NCBI GenBank assembly: GCA_907163375.1 | Contig: CAJQUW010006801.1 | Location: 1 to 64,000, forward strand | Reading direction: 5' to 3' | From: Prostheceraeus crozeri | Lineage: Eukaryota > Platyhelminthes > Polycladida > Euryleptidae | Length of the DNA: 64,000 bases | Shown here: positions 1 to 11,310 of the stretch, piece after piece | Position numbering within the stretch: the stretch's first letter is position 1 | Layout of the letters: every line of letters begins with the position of its first letter | Notes under the pieces: generated by a model | Seen by the model: only the letters and a program-made list of their open reading frames with translations | Told to the model about the DNA's origin: nothing | The model's database searches: none | Position numbers and translations under genes: made by a program

Positions 1-2395
1 ATATTATATTCAGCATTTAGAACATACCAAGGAACACATTTTTCTCTAAACTGATTATAATAATTTTCACTAAAGTATATAGCATTTTGTTTTTGATTTT
101 GAAAATTAAGTTTGTATACAGTAGATGATCTCATTGTATCATATATTTTACAATCATTGTTATAAGCTTCATTAATATATGTTTGTAATTTCATTAAGAG
201 GTTAAGGTCTTGGTTATTTAAAGTACAACAATATCTGACTCCTGATTTATAATTATAGATTCCAGCAGAACCATCTCCTAAAAAGAACCCTTCTATAAAT
301 GCTCGCTTACATATTAAATTAGGTGGATCATTAACATAAATATCACTTACAATTTGTTTCAATGTGATTGTATTGTCGTGTAAAAAGAATTTATTATGTA
401 GTTTTGTTTCTATATTTGTTCTATAATTGGTTCTATAATTTGTTCCTATATTTAATTCTTGTGGCTTTATTTCATTACCTGTTTCATCTAACAATGAATG
501 ATCTTCAGTAGCATCTACCATTCCCATTTTTGTTCATATTCGATAAATACTTTTATTTGTGTAATGTCTAATAATTTTTTTAAGCAGCATAAAATCCAAC
601 AAAGAACCAATATCTAATATTATATTCAGCATTTAGAACATTCCAAGGAACACGTTTTTCTCTAAACTGATTATAATAATTTTCACTAAAGTATATAGCA
701 TTTTGTTTTTGATTTTGAAAATTAAGTTTGTATACAGTAGATGATCTCATTGTATCATATATTTTACAATCATTGTTATAAGCTCCATTAATATATGTTT
801 GTAATTTCATTAAGAGGTTAAGGTCTTGGTTATTTAAAGTACAACAATATCTGACTCCTGATTTATAATTATAGATTCCAGCAGAACCATCTCCTAAAAA
901 GAACCCTTCTATAAATGCTCGCTTACATATTAAATTAGGTGGATCATTAACATAAATATCACTTACAATTTTTTTCAATGTGATTGTATTGTCGTGTAAA
1001 AGTAATTTATTATGTAGTTTTGTTTCTATATTTGTTCTATAATTGTTTCTATAATTTGTTCCTATATTTAATTCTTGTGGCTTTATTTCATTACCTGTTT
1101 CATCTAACAATGAATGATCTTCAGTAGCATCTACCATTCCCATTTTTGTTCATATTCGATAAATACTTTTATTTGTGTAATGTCTAATAATTTTTTTAAG
1201 CAGCATAAAATCCAACAAAGAACCAATATCTAATATTATATTCAGCATTTTAGAACATTCCAAGGAACACGTTTTTCTCTAAACTGATTATAATAATTTT
1301 CACTAAAGTATATAGCATTTTGTTTTTGATTTTGAAAATTAAGTTTGTATACAGTAGATGATCTCATTGTATCATATATTTTACAATCATTGTTATAAGC
1401 TCCATTAATATATGTTTGTAATTTCATTAAGAGGTTAAGGTCTTGGTTATTTAAAGTACAACAATATCTGACTCCTGATTTATAATTATAGATTCCAGCA
1501 GAACCATCTCCTAAAAAGAACCCTTCTATAAATGCTCGCTTACATATTAAATTAGGTGGATCATTAACATAAATATCACTTACAATTTTTTTCAATGTGA
1601 TTGTATTGTCGTGTAAAAGTAATTTATTATGTAGTTTTGTTTCTATATTTGTTCTATAATTGTTTCTATAATTTGTTCCTATATTTAATTCTTGTGGCTT
1701 TATTTCATTACCTGTTTCATCTAACAATGAATGATCTTCAGTAGCATCTACCATTCCCATTTTTGTTCATATTCGATAAATACTTTTATTTGTGTAATGT
1801 CTAATAATTTTTTTAAGCAGCATAAAATCCAACAAAGAACCAATATCTAATATTATATTCAGCATTTAGAACATTCCAAGGAACACGTTTTTCTCTAAAC
1901 TGATTATAATAATTTTCACTAAAGTATATAGCATTTTGTTTTTGATTTTGAAAATTAAGTTTGTATACAGTAGATGATCTCATTGTATCATATATTTTAC
2001 AATCATTGTTATAAGCTCCATTAATATATGTTTGTAATTTCATTAAGAGGTTAAGGTCTTGGTTATTTAAAGTACAACAATATCTGACTCCTGATTTATA
2101 ATTATAGATTCCAGCAGAACCATCTCCTAAAAAGAACCCTTCTATAAATGCTCGCTTACATATTAAATTAGGTGGATCATTAACATAAATATCACTTACA
2201 ATTTGTTTCAATGTGATTGTATTGTCGTGTAAAAATAATTTATTATGTAGTAAATTTGTTTCTATATTTAAATCTTGTGGCTTTATTTCATTACCGGTTT
2301 CTTCTAACAATGAATGATCTACAGTAGCATCTACTATTCCCATTTTTGTTCTTATTCGATAAATACTTTTATTTGTGTAATGTCTACTATTTTTT
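1..2395 (-). repeat. Tandem array of ~616-bp intein/endonuclease segment, four copies
   Basis: The same ~616-bp block recurs head to tail. Copy starts marked by AAGCAGCATAAAATCC fall at 582, 1198 and 1815; the first copy begins before base 1 and the last ends near 2395. By eye the copies differ at only a few positions, the last copy being the most different. Each encodes the middle and C-terminal part of an intein with its homing endonuclease. The array may continue to the left of the window. Either a recent local amplification or an assembly artefact could produce it. Confidence 0.9.
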
Positions 2396-2573
2396 TTACT
2401 TTGCTCCATCCATTATGAGTATAAATTTCTAAATTATCAACTATAGAAATTTCTTTCATATCACCATTAATTTCAAACGGATTAATTTCATAGTTGTCTA
2501 CAATACTATCTATTCTAGAAATAAATAATAAATTATTCTTTCTCAATATTGCAGGCGTGTCAGCTGTTACTGA
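1..2573 (-). other. Intein with LAGLIDADG homing endonuclease in element A PolB
   Basis: A protein-splicing element interrupts the polymerase at its catalytic motif C (Y-x-D). Splicing block A reads SVTADTPAI, starting at Ser encoded at 2571-2573. Block B with its Thr/His pair reads DATVDHSLL (seen near 2310). Two LAGLIDADG-type helices follow: FIEGFFLGDGSAG and IRYWFFVGFYAA. These blocks are the established signatures of class 1 inteins of the DOD endonuclease group, and polymerase motif C is a known favoured site for such inteins in PolB genes of viruses and archaea. The distal part is present in several tandem copies. It belongs to a fossil element and I make no claim that it still splices. 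Confidence 0.8.
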
Positions 2574-3468
2574 ATCGGTATAATGAATGTATTTTTCGTT
2601 AAAACCATTAATTTCTAAAATAAAGTTATTCATAATTCTTCTAGAGTGAGAAAGAATAAAAGAACCTAAGTGTGATGGCATGAATGACGTCTTCCCATCT
2701 TTTACAATATTAGCTTTAAGAAATTCATCATCTTCCATTTCTACTTTCGCTAAATATTGTTCATCATTTAATTTTTTTTATAATCTTTTACTTCTTGAGT
2801 GAAATTTTTTCTCAATGTATTCTCATTCCATAAATGATATTTAGTGGTTATATCTTTTTGCACAGTTTTGCCATATAGCGAATTCATCAATAATTTAATT
2901 AACTCATCCTACAGTGTTTCCTTCTGTTTTATATTTTTTTCTCAAATTAAAAAGTTTTTCAATATAATTTCGAAATGGTGAAACTTGATAATTTTTTTCA
3001 TAAATTATATCAGTAATATGTAAGACTTTTCCACCACATCTAACAATTTCTTGTATGTCTACAGAAGTTAATACATCATAACATATACCATTTCTAAACC
3101 TGATTACTTTTACATGAGAATTATTATTTTGATTTTTAACTTTATCTTTTATAGGAACTGGTTGAAAAAACATATCATTCGGATATTGAAACACAACTGT
3201 AAATATTCCAGTTTTAGGTCTAAATATTTGAGTATTAAATTTAGATACTATTTCTCGTTCTTCTTCTTGACGAAATTTTCTAGCTGATTCAGATTTAGGG
3301 TATTCTGAATTTTCATCATACATAGCTGATGGATATAAAGATGTTGCATCAAAAGCCATTAGAAATTCATTTTTTGTTCAAGTAGTTTATTTGAACTTTT
3401 CTTACAAATTTCAGTATTATCTTCTAAATCTCGAGACGGTTTCATTAAATCTATTAAAATACTTCCAA

Positions 3469-3500
3469 GGGACAAAGTCCCCCCAGCGTAGCGACCAGGT
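3469..3500. repeat. Short GC-rich hairpin (double-hairpin family), in PolB of A
   Basis: GGGAC-AAA-GTCCC at 3469-3481 is followed by a GC-rich run CCCAGCGTAGCGACC. It is a local GC peak in an AT-rich gene and has the same three-base-loop design as the other family members. Confidence 0.55.
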
Positions 3501-4223
3501 AAATACTGTTTTAATATTGGTAACAAGATGCTACAAAATGGTGATATGTATTTTCTTATATTTGCTGAAACTCTTACACCTTTAACAGATTTTCTAATAT
3601 AATTTCTAGCCCATAAATCTATATGAGAATGAATATTTATATTGTCATTTTGTACGCTTTTCATCCAACCGTTAAATGTTAAAGCGGAGGATGTTAAATT
3701 AGTAGTTATATCTTCACCAACTAAACCTCGCATAACATTATTATATTTATAGAAACAAAAAGCTAAAGAAAGAATATCGTTAACTAAATATGGTCTCCAT
3801 TCATTTTCTTTTTCTTTATAATTTTCATGTGTTATGTCTCCAATTTCATAATTTAATTTACACACATTGGTAGGAATTTTAAAATTCTCACACCATTTAG
3901 AAAGACTTGTTTTTACATGTTGATAACTACATTTCATGATAATAGTTTGAAGTGCTAAATTACCTGGAGGTGAATTTTTTTTCGTATTATTATTATTATT
4001 TTTAAATCTAAAAGATTTTTGAATATATCTACTAACACATTCAGTTGTATAAGGATTTTGTAATGAAGCAGTCAATATTCCTCTTGAAGTTTTCAGAGGC
4101 GGTTTAGATAATTTGAAATTAGCTTTTATCGGAAAATAAGAATCAAAACCTGATGAATTGTGAGCTATTAAAGTTACTTTCGAATAATTAAATTTTCCAA
4201 GAGTTTTGAAAAATTGATGGATC

Positions 4224-4247
4224 GGACATGCGTCCTCTGGGTTTCCC
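4224..4247. repeat. Double-hairpin element inside PolB of A
   Basis: GGAC-ATGC-GTCC (4224-4235) is followed by GGG-TTT-CCC (4239-4247). The polymerase reading frame runs through it and gains a Pro/Gly-rich segment next to Cys residues. Same design as the members in element B. Confidence 0.55.
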
Positions 4248-5260
4248 CCGATTGGACATTCATCATCCTCAGTTCTCGTTAATATTTTCACAGAATTTTG
4301 AAGTTTATTAAATTCTAGTTCAGTTAAATTATTATACTCATAAATTTGTTTTTTAAGTTTTTTAATTTCATCTTCATCTTTTGTTCGTTTAATTTTAATC
4401 ATACCACATAACAAACGTGTTTCTAATTCTTTCAATCTTTGTTTCGGTAAGCAACATATAAATTTATTAAAATTAATAGCTCCTACAGCACAAGGAATAG
4501 GATGAGCTGTTGAACAGTTAGGATCAAGAAAAGTTTTGAGATCCCAAATATATGTTGAACTATAGTTAATTGGTTTTCTTTGTTATGATTTTATATGGAC
4601 GCGTTGTTAGATTTTCATCAGTAACTGTTTTATATATTGGCTTGAAAATTTTTTCAATTTCTATAATAGCTTTTAATTTATGAGATTTATTGATTAAACA
4701 ATAGTGTCCAATTGTTGAACCTTCGTGAAAATAATTGTAATAAACATAATTATGAAACGTTTCAATTCCTCTAGGATTTAAATGACGATTGGCAGGACTA
4801 TAATATTGAACACATTCTCCAAAATATTTATTGAATTGAGAAAATTTGCAGTTTGACATTACTCCTGTTCTAGATGTGGCTTTCTCTTTATATAAAAAAT
4901 TATTAAACATTTCTTTCATCATTTCTCCTTGTTCTTCATTAAAACCTCGTAAAACATGATAACATTTAATAAAACAAAAATCTTCAGAAGGAATATAACA
5001 ATATTCACCGAAATATTCTTTGATTCTATATTTCATATTAATACCTGCACCTCTATGTGATCTTTGTACTAACTTCATTCCAAGATCTTCATATTTAATA
5101 TCACCTGTAAAAATCCATTCATGGCTATCTGATTTCTCATCCAGATTGGAAAACCATGTTTCAAATGATTTTTTATTACAGAAGGTTACGTAAAAATTTT
5201 GAATTATATTTTCCTGATCTTTAATAACTTTTCCAAGTAAATTAATAATTTTACCATTTG

Positions 5261-5575
5261 CTAAAAGTTTCCGCATATCACATTTACTACATTAATAAAA
5301 GATACATTTTCATATTTCATTTCATTTGGATTAAGCAAATTACATAAATCATCATCAAGTTCATCCTTAATTCTATCATCAAAAAAAATATCAGTAATAG
5401 GAGTTTCTAATATTTCTTTTGTTCCACGTTTCTGTTTTTTAATACTACGTTTAATACTACGTTTCTGTTTTTTAATACGTTTACTACGTTTAATTTGTGC
5501 ATCAAACTCTGCAATTTGTTTCTTGTTTAATTCATCAATCCTAGACGTTAGTCCGAGAGACATTTCGCGATTCAT
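5261..5575 (-). CDS. Small Lys/Arg-rich ORF of element A
   Basis: A 104-codon frame with a strongly basic run (SIKRSIKKQKRGTK type repeats, residues about 30-50) followed by an acidic tail. Its end overlaps the start of the PolB N-terminal frame by about 16 bases, so it is either a small upstream gene or the polymerase N-terminus. The basic run could be a nuclear targeting or DNA-binding segment. No family recognised. Part of a fossil element. Confidence 0.4.
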   Translation of the reverse strand: MNREMSLGLTSRIDELNKKQIAEFDAQIKRSKRIKKQKRSIKRSIKKQKRGTKEILETPITDIFFDDRIKDELDDDLCNLLNPNEMKYENVSFINVVNVICGNF

Positions 5576-5600
5576 ATTTTTTAAAAGAAAAAATGTATTT

Positions 5601-5906
5601 TTACATATACACAGGAATATTTAATTGATGTAATGTTTCTAATTCATGTGTTGTTAAATTTTCTTTCTTAACCAACCACCATAAATTATTGAAAGCCAAA
5701 AATACTCGGAAACTTCTTGAACAAAGTGGAAAGTCTTTTGTTTTAACACACGGTTTAATACCATGTTTTGTTTTATAATCTGTAACGAGCGCTACATATT
5801 TATGATGATAATAAAATCTAACTTCTTTCTTCGAATTGATAGGGTTTGTAGGATGACGATAATCTTTTAAAACTGGTACATGTTCTATCTTGTAAGCATT
5901 CAACAT
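5601..5906 (-). CDS. Small ORF of element A, unknown function
   Basis: A 101-codon frame starting MLNAYKIEHVPVLKDY, rich in aromatic and basic residues, with no membrane segment. It sits between the PolB and ATPase genes of element A, codirectional with both. I see no counterpart in element B, where the plus-strand PolB meets the ATPase end to end. No family recognised. Confidence 0.4.
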   Translation of the reverse strand: MLNAYKIEHVPVLKDYRHPTNPINSKKEVRFYYHHKYVALVTDYKTKHGIKPCVKTKDFPLCSRSFRVFLAFNNLWWLVKKENLTTHELETLHQLNIPVYM

Positions 5907-5955
5907 ATTTTTTTTATTTTCATTAATAAAAAAATTATAAGAAAAAAATATTCGA

Positions 5956-6721
5956 TCACTCCGCGAAAATATTTTCTATAACTCTGTCATGTATTTTTTT
6001 ATCAATATTAATTGTAATGAAGCCATAATCTTTTGACCAAGCATTATTACACGATTGTTTGAATTCATCTTTATTTCTTACGCATAAATCTCTTAACAAA
6101 TCACTTAAGTTTCTTGCATTTATTTCAAATAGTATAAATATATTAGCATTCTTTCTAATAACACTTCCGTCTAATGAATACATACTTTGTGTTAAAATAA
6201 AAAACACTACAGTTATTATGTCTGCCTCTTGTGAAATAATTTCTCTGAACTGACTGATTTCTATCTTTAACACAATCATCAAAAATTACACAATGTTTCA
6301 TTGTTTTATCTAGTTTACTAGGATCTTGCATATTACCACTATCATCTATTAATTGTATTTTTATATGCTTATTTTTATTGGATTCTACTAACTGATTATT
6401 TTTTGCTGCTTCTTCACACCACGAACTTATTTCTTCTTCATATTCAGAATTTTCATATTCTTTGAATAATGAAGCAATTGCTGTTTTTTAAGATTGTTTT
6501 CAAATCCATATTTTAAAAATTGATAGACGGGTTGTTCTGCTGTTGTTGTATAAATTATAAGATTGTTATAATCCAAAAAATTTGGAGTCGTTAAAATTTT
6601 GAATAATAGATACGTTTTTCCACATCCTGATCTTCCACAAATAACTGACAAAACTTTATTAGATAAATTTGGATAATGATTAAATTTGAGTTTTTTTATT
6701 TAATGGGGGAAATTCACTCAT
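5956..6721 (-). pseudogene. A32-like packaging ATPase of element A, broken
   Basis: FtsK/HerA-superfamily ATPase of the kind that pumps DNA into Polinton and NCLDV capsids. A Walker A loop (GRSGCGKT) is visible near 6620, and the C-terminal part with TQSMYSLDGSVIRKNANIF and the DLLRDLC helix lies at 5956-6200. It is nearly identical in sequence to the element B copy at 22907-23673, and its left border (the stop codon) is where the similarity between A and B ends. Fossil. Confidence 0.85.
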
Positions 6722-6743
6722 TTTTTAATAAAAAAAATTTATT

Positions 6744-6971
6744 TTAATTTTTTTTAAAGAAAAATAATAATAATAAGTTGAAAATTAAAATTTGATAATT
6801 TTTATTTTGTTCCAGATGTAGAATGGGTTCCAAATTACAAGTGTGTGATGAAGTAGTTGTTATAATTTTTAACGTCGTACTAAATCTTGATGAACCCAAA
6901 ATCTCTGTCAAATTTTCTAAATGATTATTAATTTTGCCAAAATCTGCTGATGATAATTCTCTCGAAGACAT
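6744..6971 (-). pseudogene. Penton-like minor capsid gene of element A, broken partial copy
   Basis: The N-terminal residues (SSADFGKINNHLENLTEILGS and on through LEPILHLEQNKNYQI) match the first part of the element B penton-like gene at 23804-24592 almost exactly. The copy is short compared with its partner in B. It has the same neighbours as there: ATPase downstream, conserved ORF upstream. Confidence 0.75.
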
Positions 6972-7011
6972 TTTTTAGTTAAAATTTTGAATAAATATTT
7001 TTTTATAAAAA

Positions 7012-7690
7012 ATTAAAAACAACAACATATTTCAGCTATACTTTTATAATCCTCTTCATTTAGAATCTTCTTTTCTAACAGTCTTTTCAATATAGCATGA
7101 ATTTCATTGAAACTAAAATTATGTCCTTCTTTTATTGCAGATATTAAAATATTTAATCTATTTAGTAATTCTTGTGGATCATCTGGTAAAAATAGAGTTG
7201 TTTCTGTTTTAAAACCTTTTCCTACTTTAACTCCCGTTGATAATAAATTTTCTAATTCTCTATAACGTTTAAGAGTTTTTCCTGCTTTAACTCTATCTAA
7301 CCTTTATATTTTATGAGATCTTCTACAGCATAATTATTTAAATCTGCTCCTCTTAAAAGATCAACAAAATTTCTATCTAAATTAAAAGGAGATTTATCTG
7401 GTGAAAAAATTAAACCTCGAAAAGGTTGTGGAAATATTTCTTTTTGTCCGAGATAAAATCTAGGTATTGTTTTTCCATCTATAAATGAAATAGAATGTTC
7501 AAACTGCATAGATTTTGGTAATTTCTTATTAATGTTTGATTCTAGTAATCCATAGTCATCTAGTATAGTTTTGTGTTCTGTATCTGTTATATTATTTTTG
7601 TTTATCATTATTTGTACTTTCTTTTTCAAGAGTTTTAAATGGTTCCATAGTTTTTTCAAAATCAGTTTTTACTTGCTCGGTTTGCTGCAT
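7012..7690 (-). pseudogene. Conserved Polinton ORF of element A, broken
   Basis: Counterpart of the element B frame at 24635-25324. The core segment (residues such as KSMQFEHSISFIDGKTIP and RFYLGQKEIFPQPFRG) is present at 7297-7659. The Leu-rich helical C-terminus ending in a Cys triplet is recognisable near 7020. Function unknown; it sits between the penton and the hydrophobic ORF in both elements, which suggests a virion or assembly role. Fossil. Confidence 0.7.
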
Positions 7691-7829
7691 TTTTTTCAAA
7701 CATATCAGATTGAATACCAGCTTTTATCATTCTATGTTGAAGATGATTTTCTTTCATAATATTTCTTTGTTTTATTAACTCTTCTAATTGTTTTATTCTT
7801 TTAAAATTATCAGCTCTAATTTTATCCAT
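7662..7829 (-). CDS. Small charged ORF (~55 aa) of element A
   Basis: Starts MDKIRADNFKRIKQLEEL. A single predicted charged helix, nearly identical to 25287-25454 in element B. Its end overlaps the start of the next ORF in another frame in B, suggesting translational coupling or compact packing. Preservation in both elements argues that it is a real gene. Function unknown. Confidence 0.5.
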   Translation of the reverse strand: MDKIRADNFKRIKQLEELIKQRNIMKENHLQHRMIKAGIQSDMFEKNAANRASKN

Positions 7830-7935
7830 TTTTAAAATATAATATTTGAATTTTGTGGTAACATTGGAATACAGCAAAAACATTTTACTGAACAAATTAT
7901 TTTTTTATTGTTTTGTTGTCTGACATCTTTTCGTT

Positions 7936-8628
7936 TTAAGTTTTGTTTAATAAAGTTTTGTTTAATAAAGTTTTTAGTTCTTCTAAAAAAACTTTATCAT
8001 TTTCTTCATTAGAAATTTTACCATCACTAAAAGTTTTGCCATCCTTTTTATTCTTGTCATCAACTTTTTCTGTCTGTAATTGAAATGATATTTGATTTAC
8101 TTCATTAGCTATTTGATCAAATTTTTCAATCTCATCTAACGTAATAACATTATCATCACATACTCTTTGAAAGTAGTAATGTAGTTTATCATAGACTTCT
8201 TTAATATGTAAATGCTTAGTTTTTAATGATTTTCGTTTCTTAGTAATTAAAGATTTATCTAACATTGTAACAAGTGAAGATGCAAAAACACCCGTACCTG
8301 TTAAAGCTGTAACAACTACTGGAATTACTAAGACACCTGAAGATATAACAATTGTTAAAGCACCTAAAGAAATTGTTAACAATATGCCAATTCCTTGTGT
8401 TACATTCTTAACATTAGTCCATCTCTTTCTTAATTTTTTATAATGCTCTAATCTTAATAATAATTGAGATTCCTTATCTTTCATATAACGTACTCTATCC
8501 TTGTGTTTTTCTTTATTCAATTCACTTATTTTTAACTGTGATAACGAAGGATATATTCTTGCGGTTTCTTCCACTTTTCTTTCATCCACTTTTGTTTCTT
8601 CAATTTTCGTCCACGTTGAGGTTTCCAT
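7936..8628 (-). CDS. Conserved membrane-type Polinton ORF of element A (230 aa)
   Basis: The N-terminus is basic and helical (KDRVRYMKDKESQLLLRLEHYKKL). It is followed by two hydrophobic stretches at roughly residues 75-115, rich in Gly, Ala, Val and Thr (ISLGALTIVISSGVLVIPVV, then a TALTGTGVFASSLV type run), then charged helices containing DDNVITLDEIEKF. Proteins with a helical N-terminus, a hydrophobic hairpin and an acidic helical tail are common in metazoan Polinton-like elements, from memory. Function unknown. It is the outermost gene in both A and B and nearly identical between them. Confidence 0.65.
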   Translation of the reverse strand: METSTWTKIEETKVDERKVEETARIYPSLSQLKISELNKEKHKDRVRYMKDKESQLLLRLEHYKKLRKRWTNVKNVTQGIGILLTISLGALTIVISSGVLVIPVVVTALTGTGVFASSLVTMLDKSLITKKRKSLKTKHLHIKEVYDKLHYYFQRVCDDNVITLDEIEKFDQIANEVNQISFQLQTEKVDDKNKKDGKTFSDGKISNEENDKVFLEELKTLLNKTLLNKT

Positions 8629-8689
8629 TTTTAAAGAAATATTTTGGATAAATATTTTGAATACAATCTTCTGGTATATTGAGACTATG

Positions 8690-8980
8690 TGATATTTTGA
8701 GACAACTTAAATTTTCGTGTGCCTAAATTTTCGACTACTTGAAATTCTTAGACCACGTGATATTTTGAGACAACTTAAGTTTTCGATTACGTGATATTTT
8801 GGGACAACTTAAATTTTCGATTACGTGAAATTTGGAGTCTACCTAAGTTTTCGGCCACGTGAAATTTTAATTTTTTGAAAATTTGTCACTACCTAAATTT
8901 TCGGCCACGTGAAATTTGGAGTCTACCTAAATTTTCGATTACGTGAAATTTATAGACTACGTAAATTTTTGAAACTCCGC
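8690..8980. repeat. Subterminal degenerate repeats of element A
   Basis: Words of the type ACCTAAATTTTCG and ACGTGAAATTTGGAGT alternate about every 30-60 bases across this stretch in slightly changed form. No reading frame explains them. Their place between the last gene and the presumed end fits a Polinton terminal repeat, but they do not resemble the terminal repeat of element B. Confidence 0.65.
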
Positions 8981-8983
8981 AAA

Positions 8984-9029
8984 AGTGTGACATCCGGTGC
9001 AAGCGAAGCGAAGCGCCAGATGTCACACT
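8984..9029. repeat. 46-bp palindrome at presumed right end of element A
   Basis: AGTGTGACATC at 8984 pairs perfectly with GATGTCACACT ending at 9029. A GC-rich GCGAAGC loop lies between. The terminal CT would fit a Polinton end. Confidence 0.65.
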
Positions 9030-9671
9030 ATATACTTTTTTTGTTCACCTGTGTTATGAACGGAATTTATATATAACACATATTATATACATGCATAATA
9101 TATTACATAATGTATAAGACAATGCATGCATGTATTTCGAGTGCAATAATCGCAAAGTGAATGCTATAGCAAGCCATGTATTACTTTGTCAAATATTTTT
9201 TGGAAATTCATATCAGTGCAAAATCTATGTAGCACTGACACTGCTGCAGTGTCTATTACTTTTCAGAGCACACGTACAATTATTGGTAAAGATTGGACGC
9301 TTAGAAATCGGAATATAAATACATTGAAATCAGTACTTCAAATGAGGACACTATTGCATGATATCCTTGAATAACATGCAAATATTTAATGATATTTGTG
9401 AACATATTTGACTTTTCCTAGTCTAAGCTGTATGCAATTACAAGTAAGATTACTACGGCAACATTGTAAACATTTTGCACACCGGTATGTTATGTTGTAT
9501 AACCCACTCTCTTTTTTTCTAAGCTTCACGTTGAAAAAGTTTTAGACCCATTTATGAAAATAGACTAGGCCAATACTGTATAACCACTGATGAGCTGTTT
9601 GAAAATAGTATGAAATGAGTATGTTTGAAAATAATTTATAGGCAACCTGTTGTTGCTCTACAATCTAAGCC
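9030..9671. other. Host-like spacer between elements A and B, no gene seen
   Basis: About 640 bases of AT-rich sequence with base composition unlike either element. The short open frames here have no recognisable protein features. It is probably intron or intergenic host DNA. Confidence 0.5.
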
Positions 9672-9677
9672 TACATG
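9672..9677. repeat. Target site duplication of element B, left copy
   Basis: TACATG directly precedes the terminal AG of element B. The identical hexamer follows the terminal CT at 26709-26714. Six-base duplications are typical of Polinton integration. Confidence 0.93.
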
Positions 9678-10027
9678 AGTAATGGGCAAAAGACCGTTCC
9701 AGGACACCATAAAATTCAAAAAAATAGTATCTTTAAAAACGACATAAATTCATGAATTTAGACTCTTTTTCAGGTTTTTAAGACCTAAATTCATGAATTT
9801 AGTCGTTTTTAAAGATACCGATTTTTCAAAAAATGGTACTTTTTAAATGGTCCAAATTCATGAATTTTGGTCATTTTTCAGGTTATGAAGACCTAAATTC
9901 ATAAATTTAGGCGTTTTTAAAAATACCCAATTTTTCAAATTTTTCAAAATCTCAAATTTGTGAATTACAATTTTTACCTTGAAAATCATGACCGTTCCAG
10001 GACACCGAAAATCATAAAAGTTGAGAA
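9678..10027 (+). repeat. Left terminal inverted repeat of element B
   Basis: About 350 bp pair with 26361-26708. Inside are several copies of the near-palindrome AAATTCATGAATTTA and the word ACCGTTCCAGGACACC, which lies both close to the tip and near the inner border. A further copy of the ACCGTTCCAGGACACC module follows at about 10069-10084, extending the repeat on the left side only. Confidence 0.93.
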
Positions 10028-10141
10028 TCTCAAAATTTGAGAATTACAATTTTCTCGCTTAAATCATGACCGTTCCAGGACACCGAAAATCATAAAAGTT
10101 GAGAATTTCAAATTTGAGAATAACAATTTTTTCTCTCTCTT

Positions 10142-10860
10142 AAATCATGTCCTATAATTGATCTGCGGGTCTCCGATGTATTCAAAAATTCTTCTCATAT
10201 CCAAGTGTAAGAATATTTTACTTTGTGCTTGCAGATGTATGATTTCCCTTGTTAACTTCTGAATTCTTCTCCGCTTTGTCTCCAATCGAACAGATCTTTC
10301 AGTAGATCCAACCATTGTGACGATAAGATTTAAACTAAGATTGTAATGTGTCACGTTTTATGAATTGTGCGTGTTTAAATAGCAAGTGAAAATTATGAAT
10401 GGTGATCTAAGCAAAGCGGCATTGTAGGTGTATGAAGTTTGCTTGACAACATACAGGTATGACATGACGCGTATGATTAAATGTACTTGAATGACAATGG
10501 GGGAATTGCACCGCATTGTAAATCATTTCATCGACCAAAACGCGAGCCAGTTCACCGACCAAAACCAGAAATGTTGCGGTTTTGGTTCGACAGTCGGTCT
10601 CGACTATCGATACTGCGATATTGTATTGAATGCTTGCTATAACAACAGAATATTCCCTCAAAGCAGAGAATGAATTAATAGATTGCTTTTATGTTATTAA
10701 CGCTATGTTATGAATGCACAACCCGTATAATCCCCTAAAACAATCATGCGGTTTGAGAAATGTGGTAACAGATGTTGCTATTGTCTTAATACAGATAAAA
10801 CAAACAATAACCTCTTAATGAGAGTTCATAAAAATAAATTGGAACATTGTTAAACAAGAC
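10142..10860. other. Unassigned stretch inside element B, composition unlike the element
   Basis: Between the terminal repeat and the protease lies sequence with more balanced base composition than the surrounding AT-rich element. It has two weak open frames on the minus strand (10145-10354 and 10407-10661) with no recognisable domain. It may be an insertion of host or MITE DNA into the element. I found no clear terminal repeats for it. Confidence 0.4.
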
Positions 10861-10875
10861 ATTTTATTTCATTTA

Positions 10876-11010
10876 AAATGAGTAACATTTGAGACTTCCT
10901 AAAAAATATACGGCAAACAAACCACGTCAAATTTCAATTTAAATGAGATCGCTAATCAATTGGAAATAAAGAATTTTCACATATTGATGAGGGATGAATT
11001 ACTACTGATA
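10876..11010 (+). pseudogene. Diverged second copy of the protease gene 5' region
   Basis: The sequence from AAATGAGTAAC through AATCAATTGGAAATAAAG and CACATATTGATGAGGGATG parallels 11308-11440, the start of the protease gene, with many differences. It is a decayed tandem duplicate of that segment, separated from the better copy by the 55-bp repeats. Confidence 0.65.
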
Positions 11011-11104
11011 AAATATGTGCGAAACACTAACTCCGCTAATCAACTGATTCCTTACAAATGTAACGTTTTAATTTAGATTAAATTAAATCATTTCAAAATC
11101 GAAT

Positions 11105-11275
11105 AAGTAGTAAGGAAAGTCATCATTGTGGAACAGTTTTAAATCAATACCCCCCAAGTAGTAAGGAAAGTCATCACTATGAAACAGTTTTAAATCAATA
11201 CCCCCTTCTGACTAAGTAGTAAGGAAAGTCATCATTGTGGAACAGTTTTAAATCAATACCCCCTCCCTTCTGACT
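11105..11275 (+). repeat. Three tandem copies of a ~55-bp repeat
   Basis: Copies start at 11105, 11156 and 11214 with AAGTAGTAAGGAAAGTCATC and run to a CCCCC-rich end. They sit immediately upstream of the protease start, between the decayed and the better protease copy. They may have arisen with that duplication or act as promoter-proximal repeats. Confidence 0.85.
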
Positions 11276-11310
11276 TCTAGGGGTCCCTTAAGAAATTTTT
11301 TTATTATAAA

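Larger units (their letters stand above)
2574..5276 (-). pseudogene. B-family DNA polymerase (PolB) of element A, broken
   Basis: Polinton-type replicative polymerase region. In order along the gene: a basic N-terminal part (about 4566-5276), exonuclease motif I (WDLKTF, near 4530), exonuclease II (AHNSSGFDSYFP, near 4150), exonuclease III (YLVNDILSLAF, near 3770), palm motif A (DATSLYPSAM, near 3330), motif B (MNSLYGKT, near 2880) and motif C (HYTD, at about 2574-2582), where the intein begins. This order is that of protein-primed PolB enzymes. The gene lies in the same orientation as the ATPase block to its right. It is clearly different from the plus-strand polymerase of element B, having no C2H2 or HNH-like region. 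Fossil, with a few interruptions. Confidence 0.85.
1..9029 (-). mobile_element. Polinton/Maverick element A (left end outside window), broken
   Basis: All recognisable genes read on the minus strand: an intein-split PolB, two small ORFs, an A32-like packaging ATPase, a penton-like capsid gene and conserved small ORFs. This gene set is that of Polinton/adintovirus-like elements. The right end is inferred at 9029, where subterminal repeats and an 11-bp-armed palindrome ending CACACT give way to host-like sequence. Polintons start AG and end CT, which fits. The left terminus lies outside the window, so the target duplication cannot be checked. The element is a fossil with roughly ten interruptions. 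Much of it is close in sequence to element B, suggesting a related and not very old lineage. Confidence 0.8.
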